Source: Bacteroidaceae bacterium (GTDB lineage Bacteria; Bacteroidota; Bacteroidia; Bacteroidales; Bacteroidaceae). Taken from it: 64,000 bases of DNA. The stretch covers positions 1 through 64,000 of the forward strand of contig JAFTEV010000033.1 in the NCBI GenBank assembly GCA_017453465.1. Reading direction: 5' to 3'. The translations under genes and the position numbers were made by a program. Shown here piece by piece: positions 8,572 to 15,432 of this stretch (position 1 is the first letter of the stretch; every line of letters begins with the position of its first letter). The notes under the pieces were generated by a model that was not told where the DNA came from, ran no database searches, and worked only from the letters and a program-made list of their open reading frames with translations.

Positions 8572-8692
8572 ACGGTTATACGGTTTTTACGAAATACGAA
8601 ATACGAATTACGAATTACGAGTTATCTGGATGGCCTTTCGGATTTCGGATTTGACTTCGTCGAGCTAAAGGTTCGTAATTCGGATTTATAAT
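8572..8692. repeat. Spacer repeat, ACGAATTACGAA family, copy 3
   Basis: Fills the gap between the M56 stop and the lipoprotein start with ACGAAATACGAATTACGA units and the reverse-complement TTCGTAATTCGG arm. This copy has an extra segment reading TGACTTCGTCGAGCTAAAGG in its second half. Confidence 0.8.
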
Positions 8693-10165
8693 TTATCTTT
8701 CCTCAATATCCTTCACTCTGAACTCCTGTCCGCGCAGGTTCCAGTCTCCTACGCCATAGATGCGCACGTGTTCCACGTATTCGGGGATGGGCGGAAAGAC
8801 AATGGTCAGTGCAATGCTCTGCCCCTTCATGCCGCGCACATGGAAGTCTTGTGCCCAGGTGCCGCTGGGCTGCGACCCACGGGCACGATAGTGCACGCCG
8901 CGTTCTTCGTCCACAATATAAGTGTTGTCGCCACTGCCCAGATGATAGACCTCATCGTCGCTCTCTGGCGTAGCCACGCAGACCAAGTGGGTGGCATCGG
9001 CTGTGCGCTTCAGGTAGAAGCCGGTGTGCGTGACTTTGGCAGAGGTGTTGAGGGGGAAGGTGCTCCCTGCAATGGGGAGGGGGGAGGCAGTCCGGGCGGC
9101 ATCGGACGTGTCACCAGCTTCTTCTGGCTCTGAATTACTGGATGCTTCTTCCTTCTCCACATCTTCACTCGCAGAAGCATCTTCCTTTACGTCCGCAACG
9201 TCCTCTCCCTCTCCATGATGGGGAAGGGCTGGGGAGAGGGTCCGTCCCTTTTCCACGACCACAACTTCTCTTTCTCCTACCTTCATCGTAAACGAACAGA
9301 CCACCAGCAGAAGGGCGACGACGGCCAGCGACTGACCCAGCCGTCCCAGTGTGCCCCACGTGCGGCGGCGCATCTCGATGAAACGGCGGCGCACAAACGA
9401 GTGGTTGAAACCGTTGGCCACCACACTGCTGTCTTCCATCGAGTACTCCATCAACAGGCTCTGGTAAGTTTGCAAATTCACACCGCTGCTGACCACATCG
9501 CGGTCGGCCTCAAACTCATGCACATTGCGCAGCTCATTGCGACTCACCCACAGCACGGGATTGAACCACAGCAGACGGGTCAGCAATTCAATGCAGAGCA
9601 CATCCACATAGTGGCGATGCTGCACATGGCTCACTTCGTGGCGCAAGATGTAGTCTTCCGCCGTGTGTGTCATGCCCAGCGGCAAGAAGATGGTGTCGAT
9701 GAACGAGAAGGGCGTATCGACCGTGCGCGAGCGCACCACCCTGTAGCCGTCCACCAGCGGCACAACGCCCAACTTGCGGCGCAGCCTATACATCTTTAAT
9801 ATATAGAAGAGGGCCAGCAACAGGAGTATGGCGGAAACAGAGGCACAGAGGATGCAAAGGGCAAGCTCCAGCCCCCTCCTAACCTCCCCTAAAGGGGCGG
9901 GAAAGCCTGCCGAATGGAGTTCCTCCCCTTTAGGGGAGGTTAGGAGGGGTCTGGGGCTGGAGGTTAGGATTGGGCTGGTTTTTTTTGTGACAGTATAAAC
10001 CTCCAAGCGCGGCCCGCTCAGCAACAGGCTGACGAGGGGCAGCAACAACAGATAGAGGCGTGCCCATCTGTAGGACACACGCTCGCGGAGCAATACCCAG
10101 TAGAGGGTCAGCAGCACGGCGGAGGCTGCCAGAAACTTGCCGTAGAATGTCAACAGTGCCATCAT
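8693..10165 (-). CDS. BlaR1/MecR1-like M56 sensor metalloprotease
   Basis: 490 residues. Membrane segments lie near 5-24, 35-50, 103-122 and about 270-290. The zinc site is HEVSH at 176-180 with the downstream glutamate in HEFEADR (about 216-222), as in M56 proteases that cleave BlaI-type repressors. The extracytoplasmic C-terminus is not a penicillin-binding domain: after a Ser/Glu-rich linker it ends in a beta domain with TYIVDEERGVHY at about 415 and FPPIP at about 457, shared with two downstream gene products. It overlaps the repressor gene by 4 bp. Palindromic DNA is inserted in frame at residues about 68-100, between TM2 and TM3. Confidence 0.9.
   Translation of the reverse strand: MMALLTFYGKFLAASAVLLTLYWVLLRERVSYRWARLYLLLLPLVSLLLSGPRLEVYTVTKKTSPILTSSPRPLLTSPKGEELHSAGFPAPLGEVRRGLELALCILCASVSAILLLLALFYILKMYRLRRKLGVVPLVDGYRVVRSRTVDTPFSFIDTIFLPLGMTHTAEDYILRHEVSHVQHRHYVDVLCIELLTRLLWFNPVLWVSRNELRNVHEFEADRDVVSSGVNLQTYQSLLMEYSMEDSSVVANGFNHSFVRRRFIEMRRRTWGTLGRLGQSLAVVALLLVVCSFTMKVGEREVVVVEKGRTLSPALPHHGEGEDVADVKEDASASEDVEKEEASSNSEPEEAGDTSDAARTASPLPIAGSTFPLNTSAKVTHTGFYLKRTADATHLVCVATPESDDEVYHLGSGDNTYIVDEERGVHYRARGSQPSGTWAQDFHVRGMKGQSIALTIVFPPIPEYVEHVRIYGVGDWNLRGQEFRVKDIEER
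9866..9962. repeat. Palindromic repeat inside the M56 coding sequence
   Basis: CCAGCCCC, CTCCTAACCTCCCCTAAAGGGG and their reverse complement on the other side of a 26-nt centre make a near-perfect hairpin. One arm carries an extra AGACCC. It remains in frame and encodes the proline-rich loop between membrane segments. Confidence 0.8.
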
Positions 10166-10533
10166 ATCGCCATCTCCTTCAAAATTTCTTCCATTTCCTT
10201 TCGGCTAATCTTCTCGTGCTTCGCAAAGAAAGTGAGGAAGGCACTCAGCGACCCCTTGAACAGTGTGTTGCGTGTCTCGTCGAGGAAGCCAGCCACATAT
10301 TCGTCGCGCTTCATCACGGGGCGATACACATTGGTCTTGCCCTGCCGCTCGAAGGCCACCACGCCCTTCCGGGTCAACACCTGCATCACGGTCAGCGTGG
10401 TGGTGTAGGCAGGTTTCGGTTCAGGCAGCTCGGCCTGCAGATCGTTCACGGTGGCCTGGCCCTTGTCCCACAGGATGTTCATCAAGTGCAGCTCGGCCCT
10501 TGTCAGTTGTTTGGTTTTCGTGTCGAAGTTCAT
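10162..10533 (-). CDS. BlaI/MecI/CopY-family repressor
   Basis: 123 residues, the usual size of the family. A winged-helix region (about 10-75) contains TRAELHLMNILWDKGQATVNDL and AYTTTLTVMQVLTRKGVV split across recognition and wing elements, followed by a helical dimerisation tail. Its stop overlaps the M56 start by 4 bp, the standard sensor-repressor pairing in which the protease inactivates the repressor after sensing a signal. The promoter just upstream has its -7 box inside a CTAC-N10-GTAG palindrome, so the gene probably represses its own operon. Confidence 0.92.
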   Translation of the reverse strand: MNFDTKTKQLTRAELHLMNILWDKGQATVNDLQAELPEPKPAYTTTLTVMQVLTRKGVVAFERQGKTNVYRPVMKRDEYVAGFLDETRNTLFKGSLSAFLTFFAKHEKISRKEMEEILKEMAI

Positions 10534-10560
10534 AGTTCTTTTCTTTGAGTTTAAATAAAT

Positions 10561-10578
10561 CTACGGCAAAAATAGTAG
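10561..10578. promoter_or_regulatory. Putative BlaI operator 1, overlapping the -7 box
   Basis: CTAC-N10-GTAG palindrome that contains the TATTTTTGC -7 element of the repressor promoter. An identical-length palindrome lies at 10653-10670. Mycobacterial BlaI sites, as I recall them, also carry TAC/GTA half-sites, which fits this assignment. Confidence 0.65.
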
Positions 10579-10598
10579 TTCCGCCCCACCCCCACAAA
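10566..10598 (-). promoter_or_regulatory. Promoter of the BlaI/M56 operon
   Basis: Reading on the minus strand, TTTG (10595-10598), 20 nt, TATTTTTGC (10566-10574). This matches the Bacteroidetes sigma consensus. The repressor start codon follows 33 nt further on. Confidence 0.75.
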
Positions 10599-10652
10599 TC
10601 TTTTCATAGTAGTTGACACTTTTCTGCCTGCAATTAAACTTGTTTAATAGTT

Positions 10653-10670
10653 CTACTATAAAAGTCGTAG
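10653..10670. promoter_or_regulatory. Putative BlaI operator 2
   Basis: Second CTAC-N10-GTAG palindrome (CTACTATAAAAGTCGTAG), 92 bp upstream of the first. A further half-site, TAGTAG, lies between them at about 10608. Two sites would allow cooperative binding. Confidence 0.55.
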
Positions 10671-10674
10671 ATTG

Positions 10675-10791
10675 CCAGTATAATTTGAACACAGAGGCAC
10701 AGAGATAACAATTAGGAATGAGGAATGAGGAGTTGATACTCAAATTGTGCATTATTTATCTCTGTGTCTCTGTGTTCTACAATGCACTCAA
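10675..10791. repeat. Spacer hairpin with CTCTGTG arms
   Basis: GAACACAGAGGCACAGAGAT and ATCTCTGTGTCTCTGTGTTC form opposing arms. The loop carries GGAATGAGGAATGAGG and TTGATACTCAAATTGT, which also occur in the element at 15192-15432. The same CTCTGTG units encode part of several signal peptides in the neighbouring operon. It could act as a terminator for the PspC gene. Confidence 0.7.
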
Positions 10792-12063
10792 CTACTCCAC
10801 GCTGTCAGGCAACTGCGGCAGAGAGTCCAGCACATAGGCAGAATCCGCAGGGAAGCCGCTCTCCTCCCCCTGTCCGTCTTCATCGTCGTAGTCAATATAC
10901 GTGTCCACCTGGGTGTTCCGATGCTGCTGCATGTAGTCAAAGAAGCGGGTGGCGTTGTTGATGAGCGTCATGATAAGCATCACCAGCGAGAGGAGCCAGA
11001 CGATGGCCATCGTCACCTTGGTGGAGCGCGACAGGTTGCCCTCCTTCACGAAGAGCTGCCGCACGATGGCATAGATGGGTATGCCGATGGCCAGGACACC
11101 AAAGAAGATGCAGAGCCAGATGTTTGTGGAGTGGGTCTGGATGAAGTCGGGCACACGCTCCAAGCCTGAATGAGCCACATTGAAAGGCATCAGGTTGCCC
11201 AGGAAACCGCCCAATGTGCTGACCACCATAATGATGAAGACCACCAGGAGCAGCAGCATCAAGCCCAGCGGAAACAGCAGTATGGCCAGGAAAGCCCCAA
11301 AGAGCACCTTCAGCGCAGTGCTTCCGCTCTGCGGCTGCGTGTAGTTCGACTGAGCCGTGGCAGTAGCCGAGTCGCTCAGAATCTGTGCGTTCAGGCTCTC
11401 AGGGGTCACATCCTCGCCCCTCATGCGCAAGCGGTCTTCGGGCGAGAGTGCTTCGGGCACCAGAATCCACAGGGCCGTGTAGATGAGGGGCAACAGCAGT
11501 GCCCACTCGCCAAGGTACCACAGGTAGAGGGAGAGCACCATGAAACCCAGCCGCCACCACAGCGGGTCGCCCGTGCCGAGGTAGTTGGCCAGGCCAGCCA
11601 ACACACCGCCCAACAGCTTGTTCTGCGGGTCGCGATAAAGCCAGCGGTTCTTCATGCGGGCCCTCATGCGGTCGAAGATGCGCTCGGAATGCTCTTCCCC
11701 CATGTTGTAGTGGAAGCCTGTCCCACCCTCTGCCGCAGCGGACCCGCCTGCCGAGCCGTCTGCCGTCGCGTGGGCAGCGGCTTCCCCGGCGGCCTCGGCT
11801 GGGTTCTCGATTTCCTCCGGATTGCCTATCTTCGCAATGATGCTCTTAATCGTGTCGATGTTCACCGCCTCCATGCCCTGCTGCTTGCGCTCCCACAGCA
11901 GTTCGGCCACACGGTGCTCGATGTCGTCGGCTATTTCCGCACCGCCCTCCTGACGGGCAAAGTAACTCTTCATGCTGCCCAGATAATGCTCCAGCAGTGC
12001 GTAGGCATCCTCGTCAATGGCGTACAAGGTACCAAACAGATTGATGCTAATGTTCTTTTTCAT
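10792..12063 (-). CDS. PspC-domain membrane protein
   Basis: 423 residues when started at the ATG complementary to 12061-12063 (MKKNISINLFGTLYAIDEDA). The open frame extends further upstream, but that part is the spacer and the padR gene read in another frame. The N-terminal cytosolic domain (about 1-90) is the helical module usual for Bacteroidales PspC proteins. A PspC domain follows near 150-215 (NKLLGGVLAGLANYLG, then two membrane segments). Three more membrane segments lie in the C-terminal half and the tail is acidic. PspC proteins respond to envelope stress. The upstream PadR regulator with the same direction suggests a two-gene regulatory unit. Confidence 0.88.
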   Translation of the reverse strand: MKKNISINLFGTLYAIDEDAYALLEHYLGSMKSYFARQEGGAEIADDIEHRVAELLWERKQQGMEAVNIDTIKSIIAKIGNPEEIENPAEAAGEAAAHATADGSAGGSAAAEGGTGFHYNMGEEHSERIFDRMRARMKNRWLYRDPQNKLLGGVLAGLANYLGTGDPLWWRLGFMVLSLYLWYLGEWALLLPLIYTALWILVPEALSPEDRLRMRGEDVTPESLNAQILSDSATATAQSNYTQPQSGSTALKVLFGAFLAILLFPLGLMLLLLVVFIIMVVSTLGGFLGNLMPFNVAHSGLERVPDFIQTHSTNIWLCIFFGVLAIGIPIYAIVRQLFVKEGNLSRSTKVTMAIVWLLSLVMLIMTLINNATRFFDYMQQHRNTQVDTYIDYDDEDGQGEESGFPADSAYVLDSLPQLPDSVE

Positions 12064-12260
12064 AATGTTTGTTGTTTTGACGAACCACAGATTTCTCGGA
12101 TTGCACAAATTTTCCCGATCGGCCCTAATCTGTGTAATAAGACAATGAATGACACAGATTGCAGCGGCAGGAAAAGGCATCATCTGTGAAATTTGTGGAA
12201 TCTGTGGTCTATCTGATTGAATATGTTCATTTACTTTAATTCTATATGTCTTATCTCTGT
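12064..12260. repeat. Spacer repeat with ATCTGTGGTT arms
   Basis: The gap between the padR stop and the pspC start is built from CCACAGATTT, ATCTGTG and AATCTGTGGT units in opposed orientation, giving a long imperfect hairpin. No open frame or clear promoter is seen in it. Confidence 0.65.
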
Positions 12261-12611
12261 TTAAAGTTCCGCCTCGCTCGCGGGTCGGCCCGTCTTCAGT
12301 ATCGCCACGGTGCGGGACAGCTGTTTCCAGCTCTCGTCCAGCTGGCGCAGGGCTTCCTCGCCGTCCAGCGTGAGGGCATAATACTTGCGCGGTGGACCCT
12401 GGGTGCTCTCCCGCCACTCATACTTCAGCAGCTTGTCGTTCTTCAGCCGCGTCAGCAGGGGGTAGAGCGTGCCCTCCACCACAATCATCTCCGCCTCCTT
12501 CAGTTGCGTGATGATGTCGTTAGCGTAGCTCGGTTGCCGGTGAATCAGCAACAGGATGCAGTATTCCAGCATCCCCTTACGCATCTGGGATTTGTTGTTT
12601 TCTACGTTCAT
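12261..12611 (-). CDS. PadR-family transcriptional regulator
   Basis: 116 residues from the ATG complementary to 12609-12611 (MNVENNKSQMRKGMLEYCIL); an upstream in-frame ATG would put the promoter inside the coding region and is rejected. The winged-helix domain has the PadR hallmarks YANDIITQLKEAEMIVVEGTLYPLLTRL and the basic PPRKYYALT wing, described here in parts of about residues 25-55 and 73-82. PadR/PspC pairs are common in Bacteroidales and Firmicutes and the regulator is usually autorepressing. A palindrome overlapping its own -33 region supports this. Confidence 0.9.
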   Translation of the reverse strand: MNVENNKSQMRKGMLEYCILLLIHRQPSYANDIITQLKEAEMIVVEGTLYPLLTRLKNDKLLKYEWRESTQGPPRKYYALTLDGEEALRQLDESWKQLSRTVAILKTGRPASEAEL

Positions 12612-12649
12612 TTCTATACCGTTTTTAGGGGTCAGTACTCTTTTTCGCT

Positions 12650-12658
12650 GCAAATCTA
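12650..12658 (-). promoter_or_regulatory. padR promoter -7 box
   Basis: TAGATTTGC on the minus strand, 38 nt before the chosen start. The -33 region falls inside the palindrome at 12672-12690. Confidence 0.6.
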
Positions 12659-12671
12659 TGCAATATTTTAT

Positions 12672-12690
12672 TACTATGCAATACATAGTA
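12672..12690. promoter_or_regulatory. Putative PadR operator
   Basis: TACTATG-N5-CATAGTA perfect 7-bp dyad placed on the -33 region of the padR promoter. Position and symmetry fit an autoregulatory site. Confidence 0.5.
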
Positions 12691-12890
12691 CCATAACTTA
12701 ACTATCTTTAACCAAAATCACTTAGTTTCCGCCCCGTTCACAGTTCGCACCCAGCCCGTCAGGACTTCTTTCCCACTCCAACAAGATTTCTCCCCCACCC
12801 TGCCCGCATCAAAATCCCCTTTCCACTCGATTTCCCTGCAAAACCCGTCAAACAACCTACTCTTTTTTCCCGCACTGCACAACTTTCGCA
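12691..12890. other. Non-coding spacer, C-rich on the plus strand
   Basis: About 200 bp between the padR promoter and the palindromic element. It is pyrimidine-rich with many CCC runs and has no credible start or family match. I see nothing functional in it. Confidence 0.6.
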
Positions 12891-13014
12891 GCGAGATAGG
12901 CAATTATTCTATAAATCATTGTTTGATTCTTAAGAATCACGCAATGATTCTTAAGAATCAAACAATGATTTACAAGAATCAAACAATGATTCTTAGTTTT
13001 ATTGCCTATCTCGC
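12891..13014. repeat. 124-bp element with 14-bp terminal inverted repeats (TAGGCAAT type)
   Basis: GCGAGATAGGCAAT at 12891-12904 and its exact reverse complement at 13001-13014. The interior repeats AATGATTCTTAAGAATCA in both orientations. A second element with related ends lies at 57947-58024. Confidence 0.75.
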
Positions 13015-13198
13015 CGCATTCAGTCCTCAGCACAAGCGTTTTTGCTTCACACACAGCGTCGGTTTCGACTGAAATGAGAACCGAAAAAGAGTGGGTCAGG
13101 AAATGGAGAGGAACGGTTTTTTTGTTAAAATGGCACACGGAGTGTTCGCAACCAACCATTTTATCTTTTAACTTTTAACTTTTAACTAAAAAAATCCG

Positions 13199-13207
13199 TA
13201 ACTTTGC
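13199..13207 (+). promoter_or_regulatory. birA promoter -7 box
   Basis: TAACTTTGC seven bases before the birA ATG, so the leader must be very short. No clear TTTG -33 box is present; the upstream DNA is a CTTTTAA tandem repeat. Confidence 0.55.
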
Positions 13208-13213
13208 AGCCGC

Positions 13214-13999
13214 ATGGAACAACTATCACGCATCAATCTGCCCAGGGTGGACTCTACCAACAGCTTCATCCGCGACATGCTCTCGCCCAGCGACCAGCTG
13301 GACGGCATCACACTGGTGGTGGCCGACGAACAAACCGCTGGACGCGGACAGGTGGGGAACCACTGGGAAGCGGAGCCTGGGAAGAACCTGACATTCTCCT
13401 TGCTTTGCCACCCCAATTTTCTGCTGGCCAGCGAGCAGTTCATTCTGTCGCAGTGCATGGCCTTGGCCATCCATCAGGCTTTGCTGGAGGAACTCTGGCA
13501 GACACCCGAAGCCTCTGCCCTGACCATCAAGTGGCCCAACGACATCTACGTGGCGGACCGCAAGATTTGCGGCACGCTCATCGAGTGCGACTTGCAGGGT
13601 AAGCACATCAGCAACTGCATCATCGGCACGGGACTGAATGTGAACCAGACGGCATTCCTGTCGGACGCGCCCAACCCTGTCTCTCTGAAACAGCTGACAG
13701 GGCGGGAACACGACCGAGAGAAGATGCTGGACAACATCGTGGCGAACTTCCTGCAACACTACGAGGGGGTGAAGAAGGGGGAATCGGACAAGGTGCGCAC
13801 AGCCTACATGCAGCACCTCTACCGCCGCACTGGGTTTCACACCTTTGCCGACGTGCGCGGTGAGTTTCGGGCAGAGATTGCAGACATCGAGCCGACAGGA
13901 CATTTGCGTCTGCGCTTTGAGAACGGCAACGTCTGCCGATATGAATTTAAAGAAGTAAGATTCGTCATCCATGAACACCAAACAAATACACATCGCTGA
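13214..13999 (+). CDS. birA: Biotin--[acetyl-CoA-carboxylase] ligase
   Basis: 261 residues. It joins biotin to the carrier lysine of acetyl-CoA or other carboxylases via biotinyl-AMP. Hallmarks are VDSTNSF (12-18), the adenylate loop region GRGQ (43-46), KWPNDIYV (106-113) and GTGLNVN (138-144), followed by the small C-terminal SH3-like domain. There is no N-terminal helix-turn-helix, so this is the monofunctional ligase and not a repressor. The GRGRxGRxW consensus is GRGQVGNHW here, a mild departure. The 3' end overlaps queA by 29 bp, so the two are co-expressed. Confidence 0.93.
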   Translation: MEQLSRINLPRVDSTNSFIRDMLSPSDQLDGITLVVADEQTAGRGQVGNHWEAEPGKNLTFSLLCHPNFLLASEQFILSQCMALAIHQALLEELWQTPEASALTIKWPNDIYVADRKICGTLIECDLQGKHISNCIIGTGLNVNQTAFLSDAPNPVSLKQLTGREHDREKMLDNIVANFLQHYEGVKKGESDKVRTAYMQHLYRRTGFHTFADVRGEFRAEIADIEPTGHLRLRFENGNVCRYEFKEVRFVIHEHQTNTHR

Positions 14000-15191
14000 T
14001 TACAACTATCCGCTGCCCGACGAGCGCATTGCCAAGTTTCCGCTGGCCGAGCGCGACAGCAGCAAACTCCTTATATATAATAAAGGAGTGGTCACCGAGG
14101 ATGTCTTCACATCGCTGCCGGGCTACATCCCCAGCGGCTCGCTGATGGTCTTCAACAACACAAAGGTCATTCAGGCAAGGCTGCACTTCAGGAAGGAATC
14201 TCCAGAGGAAGGCGTGCAGGGTGCCCTCATCGAAGTCTTCTGCCTCGAACCGGCCCTGCCTGGCGACTATCAGCTGAACTTCTCCACCAAGGGGAGCGTG
14301 CAGTGGTACTGCCTCATCGGAAACCTGAAGAAGTGGAAGGAAGGCAAACTCTATCGGGAGATTGACATGGGCGGAGAGCGCGTCCGGCTTTCCTGTGAAC
14401 GCAAAGGACTGCACGGCACCAGTCACATCGTGGAATTTTGCTGGAACGGCGACTACACCTGGGCTGAACTGCTCGACGCTATCGGCGAACTCCCCATTCC
14501 GCCCTACTTGGGCCGCAAGACGGAGGAGTCGGACAAGCGCACTTACCAGACCGTCTATTCCAAGATAAAAGGCTCGGTGGCTGCACCCACCGCAGGGCTT
14601 CACTTCACCGAGCGTGTCCTCACAGCTCTGGATGCGGCTGGCATTGACCGCGAAGAACTCACCCTCCACGTTGGCGCAGGAACCTTCAAGCCCGTGAAGA
14701 GCGAAACAATTGGCGACCACGACATGCACACCGAGCACATCGCCGTCCGCCGCCAAACCATCGAGAAGCTCATCCTCCACGGCGGCAAAGCCACTGCCGT
14801 CGGCACCACATCAGTCCGCACGCTGGAGAGCCTGTACTACATGGGGATTCTGGCTGGGCACGGAGAAGAGAATCTGCTACACGTCACCCAATGGATGCCC
14901 TACGAACAGACCGAGAACATCCCCACCCTGCAAGCCCTCCAGTGGCTGCTCGACTACATGGACCGCCACCAGCTCGACGTGCTCCACAGCTCCACCCAAA
15001 TCATCATCGCTCCAGGCTACCGCTACCACATCGTGGAACGCATGGTCACCAACTTCCACCAGCCACAGAGCACACTGCTGCTGCTCGTCTCCGCCTTCGT
15101 CGGCGGCGACTGGCACACCATCTACGACTATGCCCTCAGCCACAACTTCCGCTTCCTCAGCTACGGCGACTCCTCACTGCTGATACCGTAA
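13971..15191 (+). CDS. queA: S-adenosylmethionine:tRNA ribosyltransferase-isomerase
   Basis: 406 residues. It transfers the ribose of SAM to preQ1 at tRNA position 34 to give epoxyqueuosine. Family signatures are DYNYPLPDERIAKFPL (about 10-25), GSLMVFNNTKVIQARL near 56-71 and SVAAPTAGLHFTERVL near 203-218. The start overlaps the end of birA by 29 bp in another frame; no later ATG keeps the conserved N-terminus, so this start stands. Another queuosine gene, queH, lies 48 kb away in this window, so the pathway is scattered. Confidence 0.95.
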   Translation: MNTKQIHIADYNYPLPDERIAKFPLAERDSSKLLIYNKGVVTEDVFTSLPGYIPSGSLMVFNNTKVIQARLHFRKESPEEGVQGALIEVFCLEPALPGDYQLNFSTKGSVQWYCLIGNLKKWKEGKLYREIDMGGERVRLSCERKGLHGTSHIVEFCWNGDYTWAELLDAIGELPIPPYLGRKTEESDKRTYQTVYSKIKGSVAAPTAGLHFTERVLTALDAAGIDREELTLHVGAGTFKPVKSETIGDHDMHTEHIAVRRQTIEKLILHGGKATAVGTTSVRTLESLYYMGILAGHGEENLLHVTQWMPYEQTENIPTLQALQWLLDYMDRHQLDVLHSSTQIIIAPGYRYHIVERMVTNFHQPQSTLLLLVSAFVGGDWHTIYDYALSHNFRFLSYGDSSLLIP

Positions 15192-15432
15192 AGGAATGAG
15201 GAATTAGGAATTGATACTCAAATTGTAAAATGAAGATTCTTTCTTACGAAAGCGACTAAAGTCGATAAGAAAATGGTAGATAGAAGGAGTTAGAAGAAGA
15301 TAGAAGGAGATAAAGGACGTTACAAAATTCAGTATTGTCTTCTATCTCCCTTTATCTCCCTCTATCTCCCTTTAACTTCCTCCCAAATTGTCAAATTGTA
15401 AATTGTCCAATTGTCAAATTATAAATTGTCCA
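15192..15432. repeat. 241-bp spacer element, copy 1 (AGATAGAAGGAG type)
   Basis: Runs exactly from the queA stop to the next ATG. It holds GGTAGATAGAAGGAGTTAG and AGAAGGAGATAAAGGACG, then the opposed arm TCTATCTCCCTTTATCTCCC, and ends in tandem AAATTGTCAAATTGT units. A near-identical inverted copy fills 53923-54096. This copy has about 30 extra bases containing CTTACGAAAGCGACTAAAG. Confidence 0.85.

Noticed and set aside
12064..12417. N-terminal extension of the PspC protein
   Set aside because: It would overlap padR out of frame and cross the ATCTGTGGTT hairpin; the conserved Bacteroidales start is MKKNISINLFG.
12891..13014. CRISPR-like array of AATGATTCTTAAGAATCA units
   Set aside because: The units are opposed and adjoining with no unique spacers of even length, and no cas gene is in the window.
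12718..13159. Two short minus-strand frames upstream of birA
   Set aside because: They overlap each other and read through a palindromic element; no start signals or family pattern.
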